A stretch of DNA of 64,000 nucleotides from Hyphodiscus hymeniophilus (lineage: Eukaryota; Ascomycota; Leotiomycetes; Helotiales; Hyphodiscaceae): the NCBI GenBank assembly GCA_016508695.1, contig VNKQ01000018.1, positions 806,001-870,000 on the forward strand. The letters are read 5' to 3'. The notes below the pieces were generated by a model, which saw nothing but the letters and a program-made list of their open reading frames with translations, made no database searches and was not told the origin of the DNA. Below are positions 46,301 through 56,868 of this stretch, one piece after another; the stretch's first letter is position 1, and each line of letters starts with the position of its first letter. The translations under genes and the position numbers were made by a program.

Positions 46301-48164
46301 TACCCATAGCAACTGTGATATCCATGGTGTCATCCCCAGCAGCTGAATCTAAACTCTCCCGAGGCTTTCCCCTCTTCACCTTTTGAGATGGTGCCACCGA
46401 TGATCGTCTTCTAGAGTTCGTAGAAAGATTGCCTTGCGGAAGTACACCGCCGACAATAGAAGTGAACTCCATGGTCATGTCTTCGTCGTCCTTGGAGTCG
46501 GTCTCGTCTTCGGCTGGTTGGATCCCGCCCATGGCCACAGTGAGATCCATAGTTACATCTCCCAAGGATGACCTTTCACCTGATGATCTTCGGCGGGTGC
46601 TTTGACGACGGCCAGCTTGTACAGACTTTCTTCTCAAACTTGTCTTTGGCGGTTCATTCGAAATAATGCTGCCAAATGCTCGAGTCACGTCCATTGACAT
46701 TTCATCATCGTCAGCCTGCTCCCCGGGAAGTATGCCACCAACTGCGTTCGTCATTTCCATAGTAATCTCCTCTCCGTCCGACTTATCCTCATCTTGTGCT
46801 AGAGCTCCGGCCTTGAATGCTGGCGAGAATGGGTTGACATTTTCTTGATCCTGCTTCGACTCTAAATTCTTTACGATGTTCGTTTTAAAGGGTGCAAATG
46901 ATGCAATGACCTCCCCATCTTCAGATTCGGCCATCTCGGCATCTCCATGCTCATCGAAATCGATGCCTTGGGTACCGGCCTGGCGCGATGCTAATCTCAA
47001 AGCCTCTTCCAGTCTGAAGCTGGAGCCACTGGAACCCGACTTGAAAGAAGCCATTGACATGTCCGTTGTCTCTCCTCCATCAATGCTCATCGTTGTGCCG
47101 TCATCGTCTTCTGAGCCACTGTTAGAAGTTGACCCTTCGTCATTTTCGGCATCGACAAGTTCGTCCTCTTCGTCAGCAGAGCTCCCACTGAATGGGCTCG
47201 ACGAAAAAGCCTCATCCTCAGGGTTATTGAAGTTCATGGGAGGTATACCAGAGCTTCGCCGTCGTTTTTTCTGATGCAAGTCTCTTTGATGAGCCGGATT
47301 GGGAGTCTCAGTCTGTTCTTCGACTTGCTCCGGTGGGGTAGACGGAGCCTCTGATGGATCCGGGCTGACTGGACCTGGAATTTGAGGTTGGTGTGTCTCC
47401 CCAGCAGTAGAAGAAGCTCGGCGAGTGGAATTTGTTGAATTCGAAGATGTGGTAGAGTCTTGGTATTCAACAACAACGTCCCATGTATGCAGTGTAGCCT
47501 CTGGTGCAAATGAAACCCGTCGGTTAGCCAGAGACTTTCTTCGCGCATCTCTTCTCGAATTTATTTCCTTCTCCAGGTCCTTTCTCTCTCGTTCCTCGCG
47601 TTCCCTAGACGCTGCATGTTGCTCTTCTTCGGTCCGTAAAGTTACTCTAGTCTCGTTTACGGCGGCGCTATCCTCGACCCGAAATGGATTTGGCAGGCTA
47701 TCCGCGCCAGTTACTGTTGGTCCAGTTGGAGTATCAATACCAAAGTCGATGACCACATCAGACGCTGCTGCGCTTGGCAGAGTAGACTTCTTAGGGCTTG
47801 TCGTCCGTGCTGATATATGTGCCGGGATTTCTCGCAGAGGTGGCATTGTGGGTTTGAGGATAGATTTCGGAGTGGGATGGGGCACGGAAGCCAGCGACTT
47901 AAAATGTGTTAGCAGGATCTTTGTATCCATACGTTAGGATCATACCTTGCGACGATTGCCTGCGGCATCTTTCAGCGCATCTAATCCGCCAGGACCAATG
48001 CTTTTACTTCGTGATTTCTTTGGCAATTTCTTTGCTCCGGCCAATGCGCCATAATCCGCAGTCATGTTTTCCTGGTCCATATCTTGCGACGATGGGATAT
48101 GGGCCAGAGATTTCCGAGACTTTGGACGGGTCGCGGGGAGCGTAATTTCTTCTCGTGAAGACAT
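43398..48164 (-). CDS. spc7: Kinetochore scaffold Spc7 (KNL1/Spc105 family)
   Basis: Spliced from four exons: 48164-47946, 47897-44799, 44747-44126 and 44077-43398. Introns are 48, 51 and 48 bp with GTATGA/GTGAGG/GTAAGT donors and CTAAC/CTGAC-type branch sites. The product is 1539 aa. Seen directly: a SILK motif (residues 85-88) and RVSF (about 200-203), the two PP1-docking motifs of KNL1/Spc7. Six MELT-like repeats follow (MEMT, MDVT, MDLT, MEFT, MDIT, MDMT, at about 453, 475, 523, 549, 598 and 624), which when phosphorylated recruit Bub3-Bub1. The conserved block FLNLTSIRFMELTTTKRRHT (about 1045-1065), a long coiled coil, and a C-terminal RWD-type region that contacts Mis12 complete it. It acts at the outer kinetochore in chromosome attachment and the spindle checkpoint. 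It is divergent from the uS17 gene, and its stop lies 264 bp from the transposon island. The reading frame is intact with no RIP-type stops. Confidence 0.95.
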
Positions 48165-48510
48165 TTTGGATTGGGATGGAGCTTAAAGCTAAGACCTCCC
48201 AAGTGTTGGTTTACCGTTCAATTGCTCATATGACTGTGGAGAGTCGGATTGGGCTTCGAAGCTTTCTTTATGGTACTCCAACAACGGCAATGTAAACAAA
48301 CCCAAGCAAGTCGCGTCACTAGCGTTGCGCTAGTCTCTTGAAGCCCGAATATTAAGGCATCAGTTAAAGCCTTGCCTGACTTTATCTAGCGTGACATGTC
48401 ACATGACCCACAAACTCCAAGGACGAGCCCAAGCGAAAAATCGACCAACTGTCAAAGCGACAACTTCATTTTCACGAACTGCCATCTTCGACACCGCACC
48501 ACCCGCGAAC
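48165..48510. promoter_or_regulatory. Shared divergent promoter, spc7 and uS17
   Basis: 346 bp between two start codons on opposite strands. At 48398-48407 the sequence GTCACATGAC fits the Cbf1-type consensus RTCACRTGAY, which is reported in ribosomal-protein promoters of some ascomycetes; use here is inferred. No TATA box stands out. Confidence 0.4.
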
Positions 48511-49205
48511 ATGGCCACCGAACTCACCGTGCAATCTGAGCGCGCTTTTCAAAAGCAACCTCATATCTTCTTGAACTCCAAGTCCAAGGCAAAGTCCAGC
48601 AGAGTTGGAAAGGGTGGACGAAGATGGTACAAGGACGTTGGATTGGGATTCCGTACACCAAAGACCGCCATTGAAGGAAACTACATTGGTACGTGGAGCT
48701 TATCTGGGAGAACACGCAAATGGGTTTCTGGCGAGATGGAGATGGCATTATTGAAGGATGGGCGAGGAACTGCTGTCTCTCTGACAACATTGAGCGCGAA
48801 ATCCTGAGGATGGCATGCTGACTTAAACCAACACAGACAAAAAGTGCCCTTTCACTGGTCTCGTCTCAATCCGTGGCCGTATCCTCACTGGTACTGTTGT
48901 TTCCACCAAGATGCACCGCACACTCATCATCCGCCGAGAATACCTTCATTTCATCCCCAAATACGCCAGATACGAGAAGAGACACAAGAACCTGGCTGCG
49001 CACGTTTCGCCAGCTTTCCGTGTTGAGGAAGGTGATCAAGTTACTGTTGGACAATGCAGACCTTTGAGCAAGACGGTAGGTGCACCCATCTTGGCTCTTT
49101 TCATAATTGAACAAAAGCTGAAGATTCTATCCATAGGTTCGATTCAATGTCCTCCGCGTGCTTCCTCGAACCGGTAAGGCTGTCAAAGCTTTCTCCAAAT
49201 TCTAA
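48511..49205 (+). CDS. RPS11: 40S ribosomal protein S11 (uS17)
   Basis: Three exons: 48511-48688, 48837-49075, 49137-49205. Introns are 148 and 61 bp with GTACGT/GTAGGT donors. Product 161 aa. The start [20 protein letters not shown] is close to the yeast uS17 N-terminus. [13 protein letters not shown] and [14 protein letters not shown] mark the OB-fold core, and the end [10 protein letters not shown]...FSKF is the usual terminus. Length is normal for the family (about 155-160 aa). It is a structural protein of the small ribosomal subunit, binding 18S rRNA. The upstream in-frame ATG at 48391 is rejected because the conserved N-terminus begins at 48511. It shares the upstream region with spc7. 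Confidence 0.97.
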
Positions 49206-50123
49206 ACGATTTTCTTCTGGGATTTCTGCGACATGGCTACATGGGGTTTTGTGGGTTGCAGATCAGCTTTCGGGTTGTGACCAAATGGGATTCAACGAAA
49301 GTGCATGGAATAATACATGTGCATTAGCTGGAGAATACTGAATTGCATCGAAAATCCTGTAACCAGGGCTAACATTGACACTGGGGTGATATGAAGACTC
49401 ACGTGAACCGTAGCAGGAAGGTTTCGGCTTTGGGGATGACAGCTCTTTACTGTACGCCACGATTAGGAACCAAAGAATGTACGGAATTCCAGTAGTGTAT
49501 TCGCCAATTGTCAACCGGCCAAATGATGGAAGGCCATCTGCATTCTGCATTTTCCCTCCAGCTGGATATGCCCGCAACAGTTTCTACGAGCACAGAATGT
49601 TTTGGCTCGCAGAAAGGCTCCGTGAGGTGCTAAATGCACCCTCTCGGCTTTATCGGTCAATCAATAACGAAAGGCGTCGGAATACTTCGATTGCACTAGT
49701 CTGTTTTTTCATATTATCCCCAGACTCTTCAAATTTCAAGTGCCCACTTTGCGATCACTGCAAGTGATGATGCTCTCTCTACGGCCTGGCTTTAACACTC
49801 CTTACTATCATCGGACCGCTTCTTCAGCTTCTTGCACGACTACGAACGGCCTGTCTTTCTCCCGTTCTATAAACCTTTATTTGGTTGTTCTTTCTCTGGC
49901 TAAACTAGGATCAGGCAATGCACAAATCAGCCAATCATATACTTGTTACTACCCGAGGTAAAGATTTTATACTGTAGACACTCACAAATGCCCACCCGCA
50001 CCTCTGGAACATCTGATCTTCCATTGAAGAAGAGAAGAGAGAGTGATATCTCGCGTACAACTCCTATCTCTCCTTTTCTTGAATCTATTTCGTCGGCGTT
50101 TGTAATCGCACATAGATCTTAGC
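49206..50123. other. Intergenic, no gene seen
   Basis: About 920 bp of ordinary composition holding the uS17 3' end and the methyltransferase promoter. Open frames (for example 49263-49577 minus) lack any recognisable motif and are short. No tRNA-like box pair. Confidence 0.6.
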
Positions 50124-51068
50124 ATGGCATTGTCGAAATTCTCTAAAGAGAATCGCTGGTACTTTCAAGAAATCGCCGGCCACATCAAACCTGAAAGTAG
50201 AAAGCTCTTGGAAAGGTACGGTCAGATCTCATCGCAGGATGTAGACTCCCACGTCTACACTTTGGTAGCTACTCATTTTCCTTTAAAGAATACCCCTCAT
50301 TAGGCTAATCAGCTAATTAACGCACTGCAGCGGGATAAGCTTTGGGAACAAGCTCCATTCCCCTGTGTCGGCAAGTTCAAGTTTCTCACACTAAACTTGC
50401 CATCGCATCCCAAATACCAACAAGTCCTTTCCATGCTAGGACCACATACGTCAGCCACTCCACCAATAGAAATCTTGGACCTTGGTTGCTGCGTAGCACA
50501 GGAGCTACGCTCTCTAGCTGACGCTGGCATTCCATCGTCTCAATTATACGGCTCTGACGCCGTCCCGCGATTCTTAAGCACTTCATACGAGCTCTTCAAC
50601 GACGTGGATCGCTTCAAAGGGACTCTAGTTGTCGCGAGTGTATTCGATGATGATGTCTTCGGGAACGCATGGAAAGGCTGGGAGGGCAAATTTGGGATCA
50701 TTCATGCGGGGCTATTCCTTCATCTGTTCAATTGGGACCAGCAGTTATCTATATGCGACAAGATTGTCAAACTCATGCGCAAAGAGAAAGGGACGATATT
50801 TGTGGGAGAAATGGTAGGATGTGAAGGTGGTGGTAAGATAGGTGACGGGGAGGGAGGTAAGTCTTGGAAGCAAAGCGAGGGGAGAACGCAGTTCTTGCAT
50901 GACGAGATGAGCTTCGAAAAGATGTGGATGGAGGTCGCGGAGAGGACAGGGACGATGGGGTGGAACGTTGAAGTATCTTTCAAGAGGAGAGCGAAGGATA
51001 GTAGCAATGATTCCTTCTTTACTGGAGAAGGAATTGGATGGTTAACATTCAGTGTAGAAAGGCTCTAA
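50124..51068 (+). CDS. Class I SAM-dependent methyltransferase
   Basis: Two exons, 50124-50264 and 50331-51068, with a 66-bp intron. Product 292 aa. The N-terminal part (RKLLERYGQIS...HVYTLRDKLW) and the PFPCVGKF block are typical of a fungal methyltransferase group often found in secondary-metabolite loci. The SAM-binding motif I is EILDLGCC at about residues 95-101, followed by a Rossmann-like core with LYGSDAV (motif II) and GIIHAGLFLHLF (motif IV/V). No signal peptide, so probably cytosolic. The substrate cannot be read from sequence. No polyketide synthase, NRPS or terpene gene is in the window, so it looks like an orphan. Codon use and introns are normal. Confidence 0.85.
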
Positions 51069-52063
51069 ATGGCCCATCCACGGTATCGGAGGAAGGGGAT
51101 TTGTTTTGTTTTCGTATTGACAGATCCGTCGTAGCCGCTTGTATTATTTGATTGGTTGTTCACTTGGGCTTCAGATCACAATGTTAATGAAAGATTCAAT
51201 GTTAGACTGGACACTCAGGTAACGAGGATTAAAGAGTGGTAAAAGGTGGTGAGGATTCTGAGGGGTAACCAGCGATTGGGTTAGGCTGAGATCAACACCA
51301 AGTAGTGGAAATCGATGGGATGAATTCCACGGACAAGCGTTCTCATATGCCAAGCGAGTTGTCTCTTATGGTCGTACGATCTTGTTGTAATACCACTCGT
51401 ACTCTTCCGCTAGTACAAGTAGCCTCCAAGAAGGAGTTCGATCAAGTCTCCGACTTGCAGGCAATCGCGGTTGCCTACAACATTTGCCGGGCAATCTACC
51501 TTACTTTTGGGTTGCGACATTATCGTTTCAAGCAACAATCAATTCATAAAGGAGAAAGCGTATTTCGACACATTGTTTTAGTACTGGAAACGCGGGTAAA
51601 TTAAATGTTGTTGTGATGCAGCCAATTCTGTGTGTACTGTGGGTACTGTATGTACAAGTACGGGTAATTATGTCAGCCGGGAAATAGGGGCACCTGGGGC
51701 TGGTGGGGGGAAATAGGTTGAGGACCGGTCTTGCATTCTATCTACCTAATACCCGCGTCAAGCATCAGCTCCGCCCTCAGTTCGGCCTACCCTCCTTCCT
51801 ACAGGTACCTAGCTGCTGACCTTCATACCCCGCAATCCGCGTCAACGATGCCGATCCAGACACGATCAACGTACCGGATACGAGAATTGGGCATGCAGCA
51901 CCACCCCAAGGACCCCCAGGACGGTGTGAATGAGGGGGATTGTAACGTGGTAGCTTAACATACAGCACACTACGTCAGCATGATCGCAGGCTACAAATTC
52001 CGCTTCCTCCCAGCTGGCTGGACTTTGGAGGACCTTGACGACTGGTGGGACAAACTGACGAGC
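51069..52063. other. Intergenic, no gene seen
   Basis: About 1 kb between the methyltransferase and the GH92 gene. Short frames (51305-51604, 51731-51958) have no family features. The second half is the GH92 promoter. Confidence 0.6.
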
Positions 52064-55000
52064 ATGCATTTATTCAATCGCAAGTCACTGAGCACTCTTG
52101 CCTTGGCAAGCCAGGCAGTGATAGGACTGGGTTTTGAACCGCCGGAATTCGATGTCTTCTCATATGTTGATCTATTCATTGGAACTGCCAATGGAGGTAC
52201 GAAGTAATCGGAGGTGAGGTTCGAATTGAGCTGATTGATGGATTAGGACATGTGTTCCCTGGGGCCACTTTGCCATTCGGTCAGTCTTCTGTCTGCATTG
52301 GCTGAAGTTGCTAACCTTTTGTATCAGGAATGGCCAAAGCGGTTGCAGATGTGAACGATCCCAATGAGAATGAAGGAGGTTTCGCATCAGGAAGCTCCGA
52401 TATCACAGGCTTCTCGCACATGCATGACTCTGGAACTGGAGGGGTAGGGTGGCCAGATCTTGGCTCGAACCTTGCTGATTGTCCTAGTCACCATCTCTAG
52501 GGAACTTCCCTTTCTTCCCACAGACAGGGTGTCCGGGAGATATCCTCAATAACTGCTTTTTCACGAAGACGGATCGAGTGAGTAGCTTGCCATGAATGCA
52601 GTGTATCCCGACCGAACTGAGCGATATTCTGATCCCCAAAATCCGCAGGCTTCTCAGAGGATTAATGGAACCGTTGAAGCCCACCCAGGTTATTTTGCGG
52701 TCAGCTTGAATACTTCAATTCACACGGAGATGACGGTCACAAACCACTCCGCTCTGTACAGAGTCACATTCCCCACAAACACATCCACATCCCAAAACAA
52801 TCAAACAGCACTCCCGTACAGCCCCTTGATTTTATTTGACCTTACGGATCTACCAGAGTCTCGAATTAACGGAACCATTGAGGTAGATGGCACAAGTGGA
52901 CGAATTACAGGTATGCATTCTTCGAGCATCCGTCCGAGTTGCCACCTCTTGGAATCATTCATCTACTTCTAGATTTTGATGATTTTTTGGCACACTACTA
53001 ATCACCTACCAGGTAACGGAACTTTCAGCCCCTCGTTTGGCCTCGGAACCTATGATCTTCATTTCTGTGCAGATTTTTCCGGAGCAGAAATAAGAGATAC
53101 CGGCGTCTTCATGAATAATCGGGCAGGAAATCAGCCCAAAAGCGCACAAATCCGTCCCAACGGCAATACGCCCCTTGTTCCGGCAGGAGCGTGGACACAA
53201 TTCCATCCTCCTTCAAGCAACCAAATACTGGTTCGTGTTGGAGTATCATTTATGAACGTATCCCAAGCTTGTCACAACGCTGAGACTGAGATCCCGGACT
53301 TCGGATTCGACGAGGTGCTGAAAGCAGCTGAAGACGTCTGGAAAGAGAAGCTTTCGGTGATTCAAGTTGATGCTACAGGTGTTAGCGATGAGCTTCAGAC
53401 CGTGTTTTGGTCAGGTGCGTACCGGGCGATGATAAGTCCTCAGGACTACACTGGCGAAAACCCTTTATGGCAAAGCAGCGAGCCTTACTACGACTCGTAT
53501 TACTGCATTTGGGACTCCTTTCGAAGTATTCATCCACTTTTAACCTTGCTTGACCCTCACAGTCAGGCGAGAATGGTGCGGAGCTTGATTGATATCTACC
53601 GATTTGAAGGCAGGATTACGTCACTCCCCAAAAATGGACGTTTATTGACATTCTGTAGGTAAACTTCCAGATTGCCGTATGTCATTATGTAAAGGCTTCA
53701 CACAAGGAGGATCGAATGCAGACATAGTGTTGGCCGATTCTTATTTGAAGAACATCACGGAGGGTATTGATTGGGCCACCGGCTACGAAGCTGTTGTATC
53801 GGATGCCGAAGGTAAGTTCGACTTCATTTTGCACCTAGTCATGTGCTAATTGGCGACTTCCAGATGAGCCTCTGGATGTAAGGACCATCGGATTCTTTTA
53901 CCAGTCAGATAGCACTGCTCGTTCCAGTTAATCTTTACATACGTCGAGTAATAGACTACTAATTATGCGGCATCCTAGTGGGCTGTTGAAGGCCGTGGAG
54001 GTCTTACTTCTTGGAAACAGCTGGGATACATCCCGACGGACGATTTTGATCCTTACGGCGGAGGCCCGTTCACGCGATCGAGTAAGCAATCAAATTAACT
54101 TTTCATTCCTAGGTCATAATAATACCTCATAGTCCAGATAGAAAGGAGGTTCTTTGAGCTGTTCTCCTCCTCCCGCATTGAGCCATATTGCTAATCTGAA
54201 ATCTTTCAAGTTTCACGAACTGTCGAATACGCATACGACGACTTTTGTATTGCGGAGATGGCTTCCGGACTGGGACATCTGGCAGATGCCGAGAAATACT
54301 TGAACAGGTCTGACAATTGGAAAAACATGTACAAGGGCGATCAAATATCCTACGTCAGCAACACTACAAGTCATCCGAATTCGACAGTTGACAGTGGGTT
54401 TGTTGGTTTTCTACAGCCCCGATACCTGAACGGAACATTTGGGTTCCAGGATCCCTCACTCTGTTCACCACTGTACAATTTCACCTCTTGTTTTCTGGAA
54501 GCAACCGGTCATGAAACCTATGAAGCAAGCGCATGGATGTATACGTTCTTCGTCCCACAAGATATGGCTACCCTTGTCAATACTCTCGGAGGGCCACAGG
54601 AATTCGTAGCGAGGCTTTCATACCTCCACACGTCTGGCCTACTTTATATCGGAGACGAACAGGCCTTTTTACCAGTATTCCAGTTCCACTATGGTGCGCG
54701 ACCTGGTCTCTCAGCATACTTCTCGCACTCCTATATCCCATCTCAGTTCAATACCAGCGTCGAGGGCATTGCAGGCAATGATGACAGTGGAGCTATGGGC
54801 TCTTTCACAACTCTTTCCATGATGGGACTGTGGCCTGTATCTGGACAAGATGTTTACCTAATCACGCCGCCTTACTTCCCTGAGGTCAATGTGACGAATG
54901 GTCAGAGTGGAAAGACGGCTACAATTCGGAACATCAACTTCGACCCAGAATATGCAAGTATATATGTTCAAAGTGCTACTTTGAACGGGCAGACATACAG

Positions 55001-55139
55001 CAAGAGCTGGGTGACCCATAGCTTTTGGATGGAAGGAGGAGTCCTGGAATTGACACTAGGTAGAAACGAGAGTAGCTGGGGAACCGCCGATGAGGACCTT
55101 CCGCCAAGCAGTTCGACGAGTTGGTCGACCACTACATAG
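52064..55139 (+). CDS. Secreted GH92 alpha-1,2-mannosidase
   Basis: Ten exons: 52064-52196, 52247-52279, 52328-52443, 52488-52577, 52649-52910, 53013-53609, 53659-53811, 53864-53877, 53979-54081 and 54211-55139. Product 809 aa, normal for the family. I chose the ATG at 52064 because it gives a signal peptide (MHLFNRK then SLSTLALASQAVIGLG); an in-frame ATG at 51980 would add 28 polar residues. GH92 marks: YVDLFIGTANGG, GHVFPGATLPFG, GFSHMHDSGTGG, CPGD, YYDSYYCIWDSFR, then YEASAWMYTFFV (candidate acid Glu, about 605). GNDDSGAMG holds the candidate base Asp pair, about 691-692. GH92 enzymes are calcium-dependent inverting exo-mannosidases that trim N-glycans or mannans. Many N-glycosylation sequons (NGT, NTS, NHS, NFT). 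Intron 6 is GC-AG and exon 8 is only 14 nt. Confidence 0.93.
53610..53658 (+). other. GC-AG intron in the GH92 gene
   Basis: The exon ends TTTGAAG and the intron starts GCAGGATTAC, with branch TTGAC and acceptor CTGTAG. Removing these 49 bases joins RFEG to KLPDCRMSLC, which fits the family. Read-through would meet a stop after about 16 codons. Confidence 0.85.
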
Positions 55140-56868
55140 TTTGATTTTACGAAGAGCTACTTGCCTCGTCTCATAAGCACAAGAGCTATTAGCATCTCGC
55201 AAATTGGGCAGGCAATGAATTGAGCAATATGACACGGGGTTATCCATTGGGACCATTCTAGGATCTTGCACGCCCTAAGGCTGACTATCTGCGTCTATCG
55301 TTGTAGAAAGAAGCTTCAATGTTCTGTTATACCAATAGATATCTCTCAATATTGTCAAAGGCGCAGTAGTCTTCGTCATTCGACATCATCACGTCCTCGG
55401 ATTAGGAAAGGCTGTTGCACCCATGTCTTTTCATAGCTACCTCGATGCTCTTCGTCATACTATGCAGAGGGTGTTTGGATTTGTAAGTTAGTAGAGAGCC
55501 TAGAGATACACATATCAATTGGTATAGGACTGCCCACGCATGAATTAGCCTGCACTAGGCATGGAAAGGGCAGGATTTACTTCGATATTGGCGCTGAAGA
55601 AGTTCAATGTGCGACTAAAAGCAAAACCGAATAAGGCTGATGAGCCAGCTGCGCAAAGCCGACTACGAAAACAAATGGGCCTTGGGGCTTCTAAGGAGTG
55701 GGGCCCCGCATCAATCGTGGTCACTGGTCCAATAAGATGAGAGAGCACTGATGATTACGAACGCAAATCAGAAAGCTCAGACGGTTCCGACCAACTCATG
55801 CTCTTTGGTGTGAGGCAGTTTAGTGATACAGTGATACAGACGTAATTCGGTGAAAACTCGGACAGCTATTGTTAACTTCAGTCTATTCATTGCTGCGAGC
55901 CTGCGACGTATTGATCCACTACGCTGGAAGTCCAAGTACGATAGCGCGAGAGGTCATTGAAAATTCAACAATACTTTGACAGCAATCTGATGATAATCAA
56001 GGCTGTAACAACTGCTTGACTACATGTGATATATAGAAATTGCAGCAAGCCATATGAATAGGTACTCCATGCGTCGGAGGGAAGGGCGAGTAAGACCAGC
56101 GAGCTTGCCGATCCGCTGAATGAGGTAGCAGTCCTGGAAGAAGACACGACCTAGCAAAACACGGCCGTAGTTCCAAAACGTTGTCAGGATCAATACCAGA
56201 TCTTGGGAATCTCATGTTGATGTCTTGCCTACCATCTGTAGGAGTTCCTTAACGGAGATATGCGCTCCGAAGCCGTCGAAACTTCGCGATAGCCTACAAC
56301 CAAGACCCCGCTATTTCCAAACTGATTCATCCTTCGTTGAACGACCCTCTTCATCTGTTTCCTTAGTCGAGTTCGCGCACATTAACTTTCGCTTTTAAAG
56401 GGAAAGGAGATAGAGTACTCAAGAGTTCCAACGCTTTGAATTTCTGCCTCGACTCCTGCTCGACTGAAGCGATTGGATCGGTCGAGATGCGAGACAATAA
56501 CTAGGGAGACACTCGGTATCCTCTAAGTCTGGAGAAAGCTATACTCTACTAACTATAGGGATACCGACAATGGCTTCGGTATAGAGCTTAGAATCTTCAT
56601 CAATGGATGTACCAAAATCGACCGACGACCTAAATGAAGGTCAGCTTGGTCGAGAATTGGTTCGCTGATTGGCAAAGCAGGACACTGGTACTAGGATCCC
56701 AAGTACCCATGAACAAAGACCATAAGATAAAGTGGTTTATTCCCGATATGGGGAAATGAGAAATGATTTTTCAAGACGATGGTCCTGAGGACCGGGCTTC
56801 TGTTCATTGTCTATTCAAGAGGCGCATGTGGTCACCCCTGAAGTCTGTGATGCAAACCCAAGCATCTT
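55140..56868. other. Intergenic between convergent genes, no gene seen
   Basis: About 1.7 kb between the GH92 stop and the GH78 stop. Only short, feature-free frames. Ordinary base composition, no RIP signature. Confidence 0.6.

Noticed and set aside
43564..47937. Plus-strand open frames opposite spc7
   Set aside because: Shadows of the spc7 coding strand. They are rich in Ser/Leu, with no motifs.
49263..49577. Minus-strand 104-codon frame
   Set aside because: No domain, signal or codon pattern. It lies in the uS17 3' region and methyltransferase promoter.
51305..51604. Plus-strand 99-codon frame
   Set aside because: No recognised motif, no splice-linked extension.
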